Shown in pieces: positions 1 through 5,381 of a DNA stretch of 5,856 nucleotides (the stretch's first letter is position 1; the number at the start of each line of letters is the position of its first letter). The translations under genes and the position numbers were made by a program. The stretch comes from a bacterium (GTDB lineage: Bacteria; Desulfobacterota; Deferrimicrobia; Deferrimicrobiales; Deferrimicrobiaceae). The stretch lies in the NCBI GenBank assembly GCA_020056545.1, contig JAGVHM010000072.1, forward strand, positions 1 through 5,856. The letters are read 5' to 3'. The notes beneath the pieces are model-generated. The model ran no database searches. It was given only the letters and a program-made list of their open reading frames with translations, and was not told the DNA's origin.

Positions 1-151
<151 letters not shown>

Positions 152-210
152 TCACCTCCTCTCGGTAATGGAATAGCAATGGCCGTACCAATTCGCCGCA
201 TCCGGCCGGA

Positions 211-230
211 TTCAGGCGTTCCCGCCTGAA
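211..230. promoter_or_regulatory. Perfect 8-bp inverted repeat in the glnB upstream region
   Basis: TTCAGGCG at 211-218 and CGCCTGAA at 223-230 are exact reverse complements around a 4-base loop. A second palindrome, TCCGGCCGGA, abuts it at 201-210. No T-run follows on either strand, so it does not look like a terminator. It lies about 60-80 bp before the glnB start and could be an operator, or a stem-loop in the glnB leader RNA. The symmetry is seen directly; the function is inference. Confidence 0.45.
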
Positions 231-242
231 AACACCCGTCGT

Positions 243-258
243 TTCAAGGCGATTGCCA
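243..258 (-). promoter_or_regulatory. Weak sigma-54-like promoter candidate facing glnB
   Basis: Read on the minus strand this is TGGCAATCGCCTTGAA. It keeps the -24 TGGCA block and correct spacing, but the -12 block is TTGAA where TTGCA is expected, so half of the important GC dinucleotide is missing. PII genes are often sigma-54 controlled, which is the reason for listing it. Transcription would start near 232, just before the hairpin at 211-230. Evidence is marginal. Confidence 0.2.
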
Positions 259-298
259 GGAGGGCACGAAGGGCGCGATAGCGCATGCCGTGGGCCGG

Positions 299-307
299 TG
301 ATAGAAT
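299..307 (+). promoter_or_regulatory. Extended -10 promoter candidate for the nucleotidyltransferase-TPM-LemA unit
   Basis: TGATAGAAT gives the TG of an extended -10 element, one spacer base, and a -10 hexamer TAGAAT matching TATAAT at five of six positions. No good -35 box stands 17-18 bp upstream, which extended -10 promoters can tolerate. The predicted start near 314 leaves a leader of about 50 nt to the preferred GTG start at 364. It is the only plausible sigma-70 signal I find facing right in this gap. Confidence 0.3.
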
Positions 308-363
308 GTTGCCCAATCGTTGATCAGGCGATGCCTTTTCCTTGGGCAAAAGGGGGTTCCTTG

Positions 364-1077
364 GTGGCGGGCCTGCTGGAGGAATTTCGTGCGGACGTGG
401 AGAAGGTATTCGGTGAGGAGCTGGTCTCCGTCACACTTTATGGAAGTCATGCAGCCGAGGAGACGGTGGCCGGCGCCGAGGTCTCCGTCCTGATCGTCGT
501 CCGGAATCTTCGCAGGGAGGCGCTTTGCTCCTTCAGGGCCATCGCGCACCGGTACGCGCGCCGCGGGATCCCCGCCCCGCCGATCTTCCCCGAGACGTTC
601 CTGCAAGAGTCTTCCGACGTATTCCCCCTGGAATTTCTCGGCATGGCCGAGCGGCGGCGGGTGCTTTTCGGCAAGGACGTTGTCGCCGGCCTGGAGATCA
701 CGACGAAAAATTTAAGGCACCAGGTGGAATTCGAGCTGAAGGGCAAGCTTCTCTCGCTGCGCCGGATGTACATGAACGCGTTCGGCGACAAGGAGATGCT
801 GACTGTCCTGAAAGAGACGGCGGGGTCGGTCGTCGCCGTGGCTCGCGGGCTCCTGCTTCTTAAGGACCGCGTGGCGCCGCACGGGAAAATCGAGATCCTT
901 GATGACATCGAGAAGCGGTTCAAAGTGCCGTTGCCCGCGCTTCGGGAAGCATATGCCGCGAGGCAAGGAGCCAAGGTCCCGCATGCCCGGGTCGAGGAGT
1001 TGTTCCTCGGATACATGGACGAGGTGGAGAAGCTCTGTTTCCTTGCGAACGAGCATCCGACGGAACCCGGCAAGTAG
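364..1077 (+). CDS. Nucleotidyltransferase-fold protein with degenerate catalytic motif
   Basis: A protein of about 237 residues. The N-terminal part reads LVSVTLYGSHAAEETVAG (residues 20-37), the strand and Gly-Ser turn of the DNA polymerase beta/MNT-like nucleotidyltransferase fold. The metal-binding pair that normally follows as SDxD is replaced by A-E-V-S (38-41), so catalysis as in the canonical family is doubtful. From about residue 118 the protein is all-helical, beginning LRHQVEFELKGKLLSLRRMY, a C-terminal helical domain of the kind paired with this fold (HEPN-like, inferred). The frame is open upstream to a TTG at 253, and an ATG at 331 lacks a ribosome site. I prefer GTG 364 because AGGGGG at 351-356 is spaced 7 nt before it; TTG 361 is the near alternative. 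The stop TAG directly abuts the ATG of the TPM gene, implying co-translation. No partner toxin is seen, so a toxin-antitoxin role is not supported. Function unknown. Confidence 0.8.
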   Translation: MAGLLEEFRADVEKVFGEELVSVTLYGSHAAEETVAGAEVSVLIVVRNLRREALCSFRAIAHRYARRGIPAPPIFPETFLQESSDVFPLEFLGMAERRRVLFGKDVVAGLEITTKNLRHQVEFELKGKLLSLRRMYMNAFGDKEMLTVLKETAGSVVAVARGLLLLKDRVAPHGKIEILDDIEKRFKVPLPALREAYAARQGAKVPHARVEELFLGYMDEVEKLCFLANEHPTEPGK

Positions 1078-1827
1078 ATGATCTTCCGTTTCGTTCCCTC
1101 AATGGCGTTGCTCGCGTTTCTCCTGGCGCTTGCCGCGCCGGCGCCTTGCCGCGCTGAAGAGCCGAAGATCCCGCCCTACGCCGGTCACGTCACCGACACG
1201 GCGGGCGTCATGGGTGAGTGGGCCGCCAGGACCGAGAAGCTCTGCAGCGAGATCAAGCAGCAGACGACCGCGGAGGTGGCGGTCCTGACCGTGAAGAGCA
1301 CCGTCCCTCTCGAAACGCAGCAGTATGCCCAGAAGGTCTTCGACCAGTGGAAGATCGGGAAAAAGGGTAAGGACAACGGCATCCTGTTCCTCGTGGCGGT
1401 CGACGACAAGAAGATGTGGATCGCCACGGGGTACGGCGTGGAGGGCGTTCTTCCCGACGGCAAGGTCGGGGAGATCCGCGACACGTTCATGCGGCCCCTG
1501 TTCCGACAAGGACGTTTCGGGGAAGGGATCTACATGGGGGTCAAGGCCGCCGGAAGCGTCCTCTCCGGCGGGAAGATGGAAGCGCCGAAAGGGAGCGCAC
1601 GAAGAAAAACCAGAATCCCGTTCGAGTTATTACTCCTCCTGATCCTGGGCGTGCCATACCTGATTTACCGGTCGATCTTTTCGGGTTCGACCGGATCCCG
1701 CGGCGGCCGCGGTGGGGGCATGTGGCTCGGCGGAGGAGGATTTGGAGGCGGAGGGTTCGGAGGGGGCGGGTTCGGTGGGTTCGGAGGCGGTTTTTCCGGC
1801 GGCGGCGGGGCCGGCGGGGGCTGGTAA
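1078..1827 (+). CDS. TPM-domain membrane protein with glycine-rich C-terminal tail (YgcG-like)
   Basis: A 249-residue exported or membrane protein. Residues 1-26 form a signal peptide with a hydrophobic core (MALLAFLLALAAPAP) and likely cleavage after CRA. Residues about 35-160 are a TPM domain (Pfam TPM_phosphatase family): a start like YAGHVTDTAGVM, then NGILFLVAVDDKKMWIATGY (99-118) and GRFGEGIYMGVKAAG. A short basic stretch precedes one membrane helix at about 180-201, then a tail from 202 made almost wholly of Gly and Phe, ending GAGGGW as is usual for this family. The domain therefore probably faces the periplasm. Plant and bacterial TPM proteins have reported roles in photosystem II repair and acid phosphatase activity, but for this bacterial form the role is not established. 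Its ATG follows the previous stop with no gap and there is no clear Shine-Dalgarno, so translational coupling is likely. lemA follows 48 nt later. Confidence 0.92.
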   Translation: MIFRFVPSMALLAFLLALAAPAPCRAEEPKIPPYAGHVTDTAGVMGEWAARTEKLCSEIKQQTTAEVAVLTVKSTVPLETQQYAQKVFDQWKIGKKGKDNGILFLVAVDDKKMWIATGYGVEGVLPDGKVGEIRDTFMRPLFRQGRFGEGIYMGVKAAGSVLSGGKMEAPKGSARRKTRIPFELLLLLILGVPYLIYRSIFSGSTGSRGGRGGGMWLGGGGFGGGGFGGGGFGGFGGGFSGGGGAGGGW

Positions 1828-1875
1828 AATGGGAACGGCTTCAATATACGAAACGTAATACCACGGAGGGAAACG

Positions 1876-2445
1876 ATGAGCAGGAACATGTGGATCGTTG
1901 TTGGGGTGGGAGTCGTTGTCGCGCTGCTGCTGATGCAGGGAGTTTCCGCGTACAACGGCATAGTGCGGAACGATATTGCGGTCAACGAAAAGTGGGGGCA
2001 GGTTCAGAACGTGCTTCAACGGCGGGCGGATCTCATCCCCAACCTCGTTCAGTCGGTCAAGGGGTACGCCGCGCACGAGAAGGAGATATTCGAGAACATT
2101 GCGGCATCACGGGCGAAGCTCGCCGGGGCCAGGACACCCGAGGATGCGATGAAGGCGAACGCGGAGGTCTCCTCCGCCCTCTCCCGGCTGCTCCTCGTGG
2201 TGGAGAACTATCCGCTGCTCAAGGCAGACCAGACCTTCATCCGCCTGATGGACGAGCTCGCCGGCGCGGAGAACCGTATTGCCGTCGAGCGTATGCGGTA
2301 CAACGAGGCCGTGGGGACTTTCAACACCTCGATCCGGGTCTTCCCCAACAGCCTTGTCGCGGGATTCACGGGATTCAAGACGAAGCCGTTCTTCGAGGCT
2401 GAAGCCAAGGCGAAGGAAGTTCCAAAGGTCGACTTCGGCAAATAA
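1876..2445 (+). CDS. lemA: LemA family protein
   Basis: A 189-residue LemA protein of normal length. An N-terminal membrane helix (residues about 5-24, IVVGVGVVVALLLM) with a very short front end is followed by the family signature: YNGIVRNDIAVNEKWGQVQN, then LQRRADLIPNLVQSVKGYAA and HEKEIFENIAASRAKL. The middle is helical and the end has YNEAVGTFNTSIRVFPNSL and GFKTKPFFEAE, both typical of LemA. The start ATG has a good GGAGGG at 1865-1870, 5 nt upstream. LemA proteins are single-pass membrane proteins with a helical-bundle domain; their biochemical role is unknown, but they commonly lie beside TPM genes. Here TPM comes first and LemA second, whereas LemA-first is the order I would expect more often. 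A REP-like repeat begins at the base after the stop codon. Confidence 0.95.
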   Translation: MSRNMWIVVGVGVVVALLLMQGVSAYNGIVRNDIAVNEKWGQVQNVLQRRADLIPNLVQSVKGYAAHEKEIFENIAASRAKLAGARTPEDAMKANAEVSSALSRLLLVVENYPLLKADQTFIRLMDELAGAENRIAVERMRYNEAVGTFNTSIRVFPNSLVAGFTGFKTKPFFEAEAKAKEVPKVDFGK

Positions 2446-2473
2446 CTGAGAACCGGGACGTTCCTTAGAACTC
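2446..2473 (-). repeat. REP-like palindromic repeat, copy A
   Basis: The minus strand of this 28-bp stretch matches copy C (3303-3330) at 26 of 28 positions and copy B (2502-2529) at 24 of 28, in inverted orientation to both. The shared core is close to GTTCTTAGGAACGTCCCGG. The copy starts one base after the lemA stop codon. A and B together can form a 28-bp imperfect hairpin with a 28-nt loop (2474-2501), like the paired REP sequences mobilised by RAYT transposases; that link is inference, as no transposase is in the window. Confidence 0.8.
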
Positions 2474-2501
2474 CTGATGGGAATGGTCCGTTTTAATCCC
2501 C

Positions 2502-2529
2502 AAGTTCTTAGTAACGTCCCGGTTCTTAG
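2502..2529 (+). repeat. REP-like palindromic repeat, copy B
   Basis: This copy matches copy C at 26 of 28 positions, and the match continues for three more G residues to 2532. It contains the near-palindrome GTTCTTAGTAAC and the short stem GTAAC/GGTTC. Its trailing end, AGGGG at 2528-2532, sits 6 nt before the ATG of the NYN-domain gene and appears to serve as that gene's Shine-Dalgarno. It pairs with copy A into a long hairpin between lemA and the NYN gene. Confidence 0.82.
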
Positions 2530-2538
2530 GGGTCCTCG

Positions 2539-3057
2539 ATGAGTGGGAACCTGATCGTGGACGGGCACAACCTGGTGCTGTCGGGGGAGATTCCCTTGGG
2601 GGCGGCCCCTTCAAGCCCCGAAGGACGCGGCGAGCTGTGCGCACTGCTTTCCGCGTACGCGAGAGAAAAGGGGCTGCGGCTAACCGTCGTGTTCGATGGA
2701 CGGGGGTCCGGGAACTCAGAACGGACGCGCCAGGCTTTCAAGGGCGGAACGGCGCTCTATTCCTCCCGTTCCGAGACTGCGGATGACGTCATCCGCGACA
2801 TCACCCGTAACGCATCCGCCGGGACGATCGTCGTAACGTCCGACCGCGGCCTTGCGGGGACGCTGCCTTCCCGCAAGATCCCCGTTGTTTCCTGCGGGGA
2901 ATTCTCCTCGCGCCTTTACGACTTCTGGCTGGCGGGCCTGAAGGGCGGCCCTGTGGACGAGGAGCACCCTTCCGGCGGCTCCCCCCAAAAGAAGGGCGAG
3001 GGGCACAAACCAAAAAAGCAGGAAAGGAAAAGGGACCGCCTCCTCCGAAAGCTGTAA
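2539..3057 (+). CDS. NYN domain protein, YacP-type predicted RNase
   Basis: A 172-residue protein of the YacP/NYN (PIN-like) nuclease family, near the usual family length. The acidic residues expected of the metal-binding site are all visible: LIVDGHNLV (Asp8, Asn11), TVVFDGRGS (Asp53), SETADDVIRDI (Asp82/Asp83) and VVTSDRGLAG (Asp102). The C-terminal tail from about residue 146 is very rich in Lys and Arg (KPKKQERKRDRLLRKL), suitable for binding nucleic acid. In Bacillus, YacP (Rae1) is a ribosome-associated mRNA endonuclease; here the same activity is inferred from family only. The ATG at 2539 is chosen because MSGNLIVDGHNL begins right at the first strand, with AGGGG at 2528-2532 as ribosome site. 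That site lies in the end of repeat copy B. The gene is bracketed by direct repeat copies B and C and is followed by a 245-bp non-coding tract. Confidence 0.88.
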   Translation: MSGNLIVDGHNLVLSGEIPLGAAPSSPEGRGELCALLSAYAREKGLRLTVVFDGRGSGNSERTRQAFKGGTALYSSRSETADDVIRDITRNASAGTIVVTSDRGLAGTLPSRKIPVVSCGEFSSRLYDFWLAGLKGGPVDEEHPSGGSPQKKGEGHKPKKQERKRDRLLRKL

Positions 3058-3125
3058 ACAAATTCGAGGACAACACTCCCACAGGAAGGCGCGTACGCCG
3101 CAGGGGGTCCGGCACAGCGAGGAGC

Positions 3126-3143
3126 CGAGGCGACACCGCCTCG
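3126..3143. repeat. 7-bp perfect hairpin in the intergenic tract
   Basis: CGAGGCG at 3126-3132 and CGCCTCG at 3137-3143 pair perfectly around ACAC. The stem is GC-rich and stable, but no T-run follows on either strand, so it is not a standard intrinsic terminator. It belongs to the first copy of the duplicated module. Confidence 0.6.
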
Positions 3144-3270
3144 AGTCATACCCACCCAACAAGGGAAGTGAATATTGGCGTACCAAGCAACATGGCCGAC
3201 CACTGGGAGATAACCGAGGGGCACGTAAAACAAAGGGGGATCGGAGCCTGGCGACACAGCGAGCACGGAG

Positions 3271-3300
3271 CCCCGGAGGCGTAGCGCCTATCATGTGGGG
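3271..3300. terminator. Nested hairpin downstream of plsY, possible terminator or structured RNA element
   Basis: CCCC at 3271-3274 can pair with GGGG at 3297-3300, enclosing an inner stem AGGCG (3277-3281) with CGCCT (3285-3289). It is the only sizeable fold close downstream of the convergent plsY gene (about 27 nt past its stop). There is no U-tract on either side, so a classical Rho-independent terminator is not shown. It is also part of the second copy of the duplicated module. Confidence 0.3.
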
Positions 3301-3302
3301 CA

Positions 3303-3330
3303 GAGTTCTTAGGAACGTCCCGGTTCTTAG
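3303..3330 (+). repeat. REP-like palindromic repeat, copy C
   Basis: The sequence from 3303 matches copy B at 26 of 28 positions and inverted copy A at 26 of 28. It looks closest to the consensus: each of the two mismatches with A and with B is at a position where the remaining copy agrees with C. Its end overlaps plsY: TTA at 3327-3329 is the complement of the plsY stop TAA. Copies B and C point the same way and bracket the NYN gene and the hairpin-rich tract. Confidence 0.83.
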
Positions 3331-3953
3331 GGGGCGGGAGGTTTCGGGGAGCCGAACTTGGGTTCCTGCCCGGTGAGCAGCCGGTGGATGTTTTCCCGGT
3401 GCTTGTAGATCACCACGAACGATATCAGCAGGCACAGCGACACCGGGTTGCGTGAAGGGGGCCCCAGGAGCGCCATCAGTACCGGAAGCGCAACGGCGGC
3501 GCACAATGACCCGAGGGACACGTACCGGGTGAAGTAGAAAATCAGGGCGAAAAGGACCATGAGCACGAAGGTGGTCACGGTGGACAGGTAGAGAACGACT
3601 CCCAGCGCCGTGGCCACCCCTTTCCCTCCCCGGAAATTCAGGTAGATCGGAAAAACGTGCCCCAGGAATGCGGCGCCGCCGACGAGCGACAGCCACAGGT
3701 AGTTCTCCCCGACCAGCATATCCGCAAGCACCATCGGGAGGATCCCTTTGCCGATATCGAGAAGGAGGGTGATGACGCCGGCGGCCTTCCCGGCCGCCCG
3801 TGCGACGTTGGTCGCGCCTATGTTGCCGGACCCGGTTTCCCGGAGGTCCACGTTTTTGGCGAATATCCTGGTTACGAGGATTCCGAAGGGGACCGACCCC
3901 AGGAAATAGGCGAAAAGGACGAGCGAGCCTCCGCGAAGCCAGGAACCGTCCAT
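3327..3953 (-). CDS. plsY: Glycerol-3-phosphate acyltransferase PlsY
   Basis: A 208-residue inner-membrane protein with all PlsY signatures in order: LGSVPFGILVTRIF (18-31), the phosphate-binding loop ETGSGNIGATNVAR (39-52), the LLLDIGKG segment (63-70), GHVFPIYLNFRGGKGVAT (98-115), and KHRENIHRLLTGQEPKF (184-200). Hydrophobic segments between these give the multi-pass topology of the family. PlsY transfers the acyl group from acyl-phosphate (made by PlsX) to glycerol-3-phosphate, giving lysophosphatidic acid, the first step of phosphatidate synthesis. It lies 12 nt after the malic enzyme stop on the same strand, so the two are probably co-transcribed. The ribosome site is a poor G-rich run (GGGGG) 4-5 nt before the ATG, which may reflect coupling. 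The stop codon is supplied by repeat copy C, and the last residues (SPKPPAP) may have been altered by the repeat's arrival. Confidence 0.97.
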   Translation of the reverse strand: MDGSWLRGGSLVLFAYFLGSVPFGILVTRIFAKNVDLRETGSGNIGATNVARAAGKAAGVITLLLDIGKGILPMVLADMLVGENYLWLSLVGGAAFLGHVFPIYLNFRGGKGVATALGVVLYLSTVTTFVLMVLFALIFYFTRYVSLGSLCAAVALPVLMALLGPPSRNPVSLCLLISFVVIYKHRENIHRLLTGQEPKFGSPKPPAP

Positions 3954-3965
3954 CCGACCCCCGCC

Positions 3966-5324
3966 TCAGGTTTCCTCGATCTCTTCCCCGCGGGTGCGGG
4001 CGGACCCGGACTCGAACGCCGCCCGCTCCACCGCATCCGCCACTTTCCGGTGCATTGCTAGGTCGAGAATCGAGGGGACGAGTTCCCCTGTTTCCGCACA
4101 GGAGCTGATCGTCTTCGCGGCGGCGATCTTCATCCGGTTGTTGATCTTCCGGGCCCGGGCATTGAGCGCGCCACGGAAGAGGCCCGGGAACGCGAGCGCG
4201 TTGTTGGCTCCCCGCCCGTCCGCCGCGAACGAAGCCCCGGCGGCCCGCGCATCCTCGGGGGATATTTCGGGCCTGGGGTTCGAAAGCGCCAGGATCACCT
4301 GGCCCTTCCGGATCATCTCCTTCTTTATAAGCCCGGGAACGCCCGTGGTGCAGATGACGATGTCGGAGAGCTCCATGATCTCGTTGAGCGTCACCGGCTT
4401 TCCGCCGTATTTTTCGAATATCCCGCAGGCCGTGGGATTGATGTCGGCTCCCAGCATCCTGCGGACGCCGTACGCCATGAGCAGCTTGGAAATCCCCATC
4501 CCCGCCGCGCCGAGTCCCACCATCCCGACGGTGTCGTTCTTCACCTGCATGCCGACGTACCTGCCGGCGTTGAGAAGCGCGGACAGGACGACCACCGCCG
4601 TCCCGTGCTGGTCGTCGTGCATGACCGGGATGTCGAGCATCGCGTCCAGCCGGTCCTCGATCTCGAAGCACTCGGGCGCCTTGATGTCCTCCAGCTTGAT
4701 GGCGCCGAACGTGGGCGCGATGGACGCCACCGTCCGGATGATCTCCTCCGTGTCCTTCGACTGGATGAGGATCGGGACCCCGTTGATCCCGACGAGAGCG
4801 TCGAACAGCGCCGCCTTCCCTTCCATCACCGGCATTCCGGGGACCGCCCCGATGTCCCCAAGCCCCAGGATGGCCGTTCCGTTGGTCACGATCGCCACGG
4901 TGTTTCCGATGGCGGTGTATTCGAATGCGAGGTCCGGCTTCGCCTGGATCAGCTTGCAGACCTTCGCCACCCCCGGGGTGTAGACCTTCCGCATGACGGA
5001 GATGGTGTCGATCGCCATGCGGGCCTTGGTGGAGATCTTGCCGCCCTTGTGGAGTTCGAGTACCGGGTCGATGATGTCGGAGATGATGACGCCCTCGACC
5101 TTCCCCAACTCCTCCAGAAGCGTGTTGAGGTGCTCGTCGTCGTCCACGAATACCGTGATGTCGCGGGTGTTGTATTCGATGCCGTACCCGACAAGCCGGA
5201 TGTCACCGATGTTGCCGCCGGCGGCGCCGATGGCGGAAGCCACTTTCCCCAGGAAGCCCGGCTGGTCGTAAATCATCAGCCGGATCGTCTTGACTATCTT
5301 GTCGATCCCCTTCTCTATCTGCAT
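3966..5324 (-). CDS. NAD(P)-dependent malic enzyme with N-terminal ACT domain
   Basis: A 452-residue malic enzyme (oxidative decarboxylation of malate to pyruvate and CO2). Residues about 10-90 form an ACT domain (TIRLMIYDQPGFLGKVASAI and AGGNIGDIRLV), a small-molecule binding module suggesting allosteric control, probably by an amino acid. The catalytic core follows: Tyr115 in VYTPGVAKVC, Lys170 in MEGKAALFDAL, the metal ligands Glu212-Asp213 in AIKLEDIKAPECFEIE, and Asp237-Asp238 in HDDQHGTAVV. The Rossmann motif is MVGLGAAGMGIS (268-279), and LSNPRPEISPEDA lies near the end of the domain. The size and motifs fit the short bacterial class without a phosphotransacetylase domain. The coenzyme preference is not decided here. 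The ATG at 5324 is the only reasonable start: a TAA lies in frame nine bases upstream and there is no clear Shine-Dalgarno. plsY follows at 12 nt. Confidence 0.96.
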   Translation of the reverse strand: MQIEKGIDKIVKTIRLMIYDQPGFLGKVASAIGAAGGNIGDIRLVGYGIEYNTRDITVFVDDDEHLNTLLEELGKVEGVIISDIIDPVLELHKGGKISTKARMAIDTISVMRKVYTPGVAKVCKLIQAKPDLAFEYTAIGNTVAIVTNGTAILGLGDIGAVPGMPVMEGKAALFDALVGINGVPILIQSKDTEEIIRTVASIAPTFGAIKLEDIKAPECFEIEDRLDAMLDIPVMHDDQHGTAVVVLSALLNAGRYVGMQVKNDTVGMVGLGAAGMGISKLLMAYGVRRMLGADINPTACGIFEKYGGKPVTLNEIMELSDIVICTTGVPGLIKKEMIRKGQVILALSNPRPEISPEDARAAGASFAADGRGANNALAFPGLFRGALNARARKINNRMKIAAAKTISSCAETGELVPSILDLAMHRKVADAVERAAFESGSARTRGEEIEET

Positions 5325-5330
5325 CCGGCC

Positions 5331-5360
5331 ATCTTATCTTCCGGGAATCTCCTTTGTCAA
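5331..5360 (-). promoter_or_regulatory. Sigma-70 promoter candidate for malic enzyme-plsY
   Basis: On the minus strand a perfect -35 box TTGACA (complement of 5355-5360) is followed after 18 bp by TAAGAT (complement of 5331-5336), four of six matches to the -10 consensus. The -10 ends 6 nt before the malic enzyme ATG, so transcription would begin at or very near the start codon, giving a leaderless message. This agrees with the missing Shine-Dalgarno. The boxes are seen; activity is inferred. Confidence 0.45.
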
Positions 5361-5381
5361 ACCTGCGCGGGAAAAGGTAAA

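Larger units (their letters stand above)
3058..3302. other. Hairpin-rich intergenic tract with an internally duplicated module
   Basis: About 245 bp between the convergent NYN and plsY genes, with no credible gene. Two related modules occur: GGCACAGCGAGGAGCC at 3111-3126 running into a 7-bp stem (3126-3143), and an expanded version at 3250-3281 running into a stem at 3277-3289. Both read ggc..acagcgag..gagcc..gaggcg and then a hairpin whose left arm is the final gaggcg. The tract ends at repeat copy C. It may be a non-autonomous mobile element, a structured RNA, or the 3' transcribed region of both flanking genes. The strand of any transcript is unknown. I do not recognise it as a named RNA family. 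Confidence 0.5.

Noticed and set aside
253..363. Longer N-terminus for the nucleotidyltransferase-like protein from TTG 253 or ATG 331
   Set aside because: The added residues show no fold pattern (Cys- and Gly-rich, no hydrophobic rhythm) and neither start has a ribosome site, while GTG 364 has AGGGGG at good spacing. ATG 331 remains possible.
364..1827. A toxin-antitoxin pair based on the MNT/HEPN-like appearance of the first gene
   Set aside because: Both halves seem to lie in one polypeptide, the catalytic motif is degraded, and the coupled neighbour is a secreted or membrane TPM protein, not a HEPN toxin.
1416..2402. A 328-codon plus-strand frame across the TPM-lemA junction
   Set aside because: It runs in a different frame over two secure genes and yields an Arg-rich composition typical of a high-GC shadow.
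2446..2538. Rho-independent terminator after lemA
   Set aside because: The A/B hairpin is strong but is not followed by a U-run; GGGGTCC follows it. It fits a REP doublet better than a classical terminator.
2916..3266. A 116-codon minus-strand frame covering the intergenic tract and the end of the NYN gene
   Set aside because: It overlaps the NYN gene antisense, has no Shine-Dalgarno, and the hairpins and module duplication explain the sequence better than a protein. A search could still show it to be a conserved mis-annotated frame.
3192..3284. A 30-codon frame inside the hairpin-rich tract starting MADHWEITEGHV
   Set aside because: There is no ribosome-binding site, and the frame is open on both sides of the ATG up to the TAG at 3282-3284. 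Other frames in the tract are open too, as expected from composition, so it does not stand out as a gene.
2716..4671. A 651-codon open frame on the minus strand crossing the NYN gene, the intergenic tract, plsY and part of malic enzyme
   Set aside because: It is a shadow frame in high-GC DNA: it overlaps three secure genes in another frame or strand, and its product is full of Arg, Gly and Pro without domain signatures.
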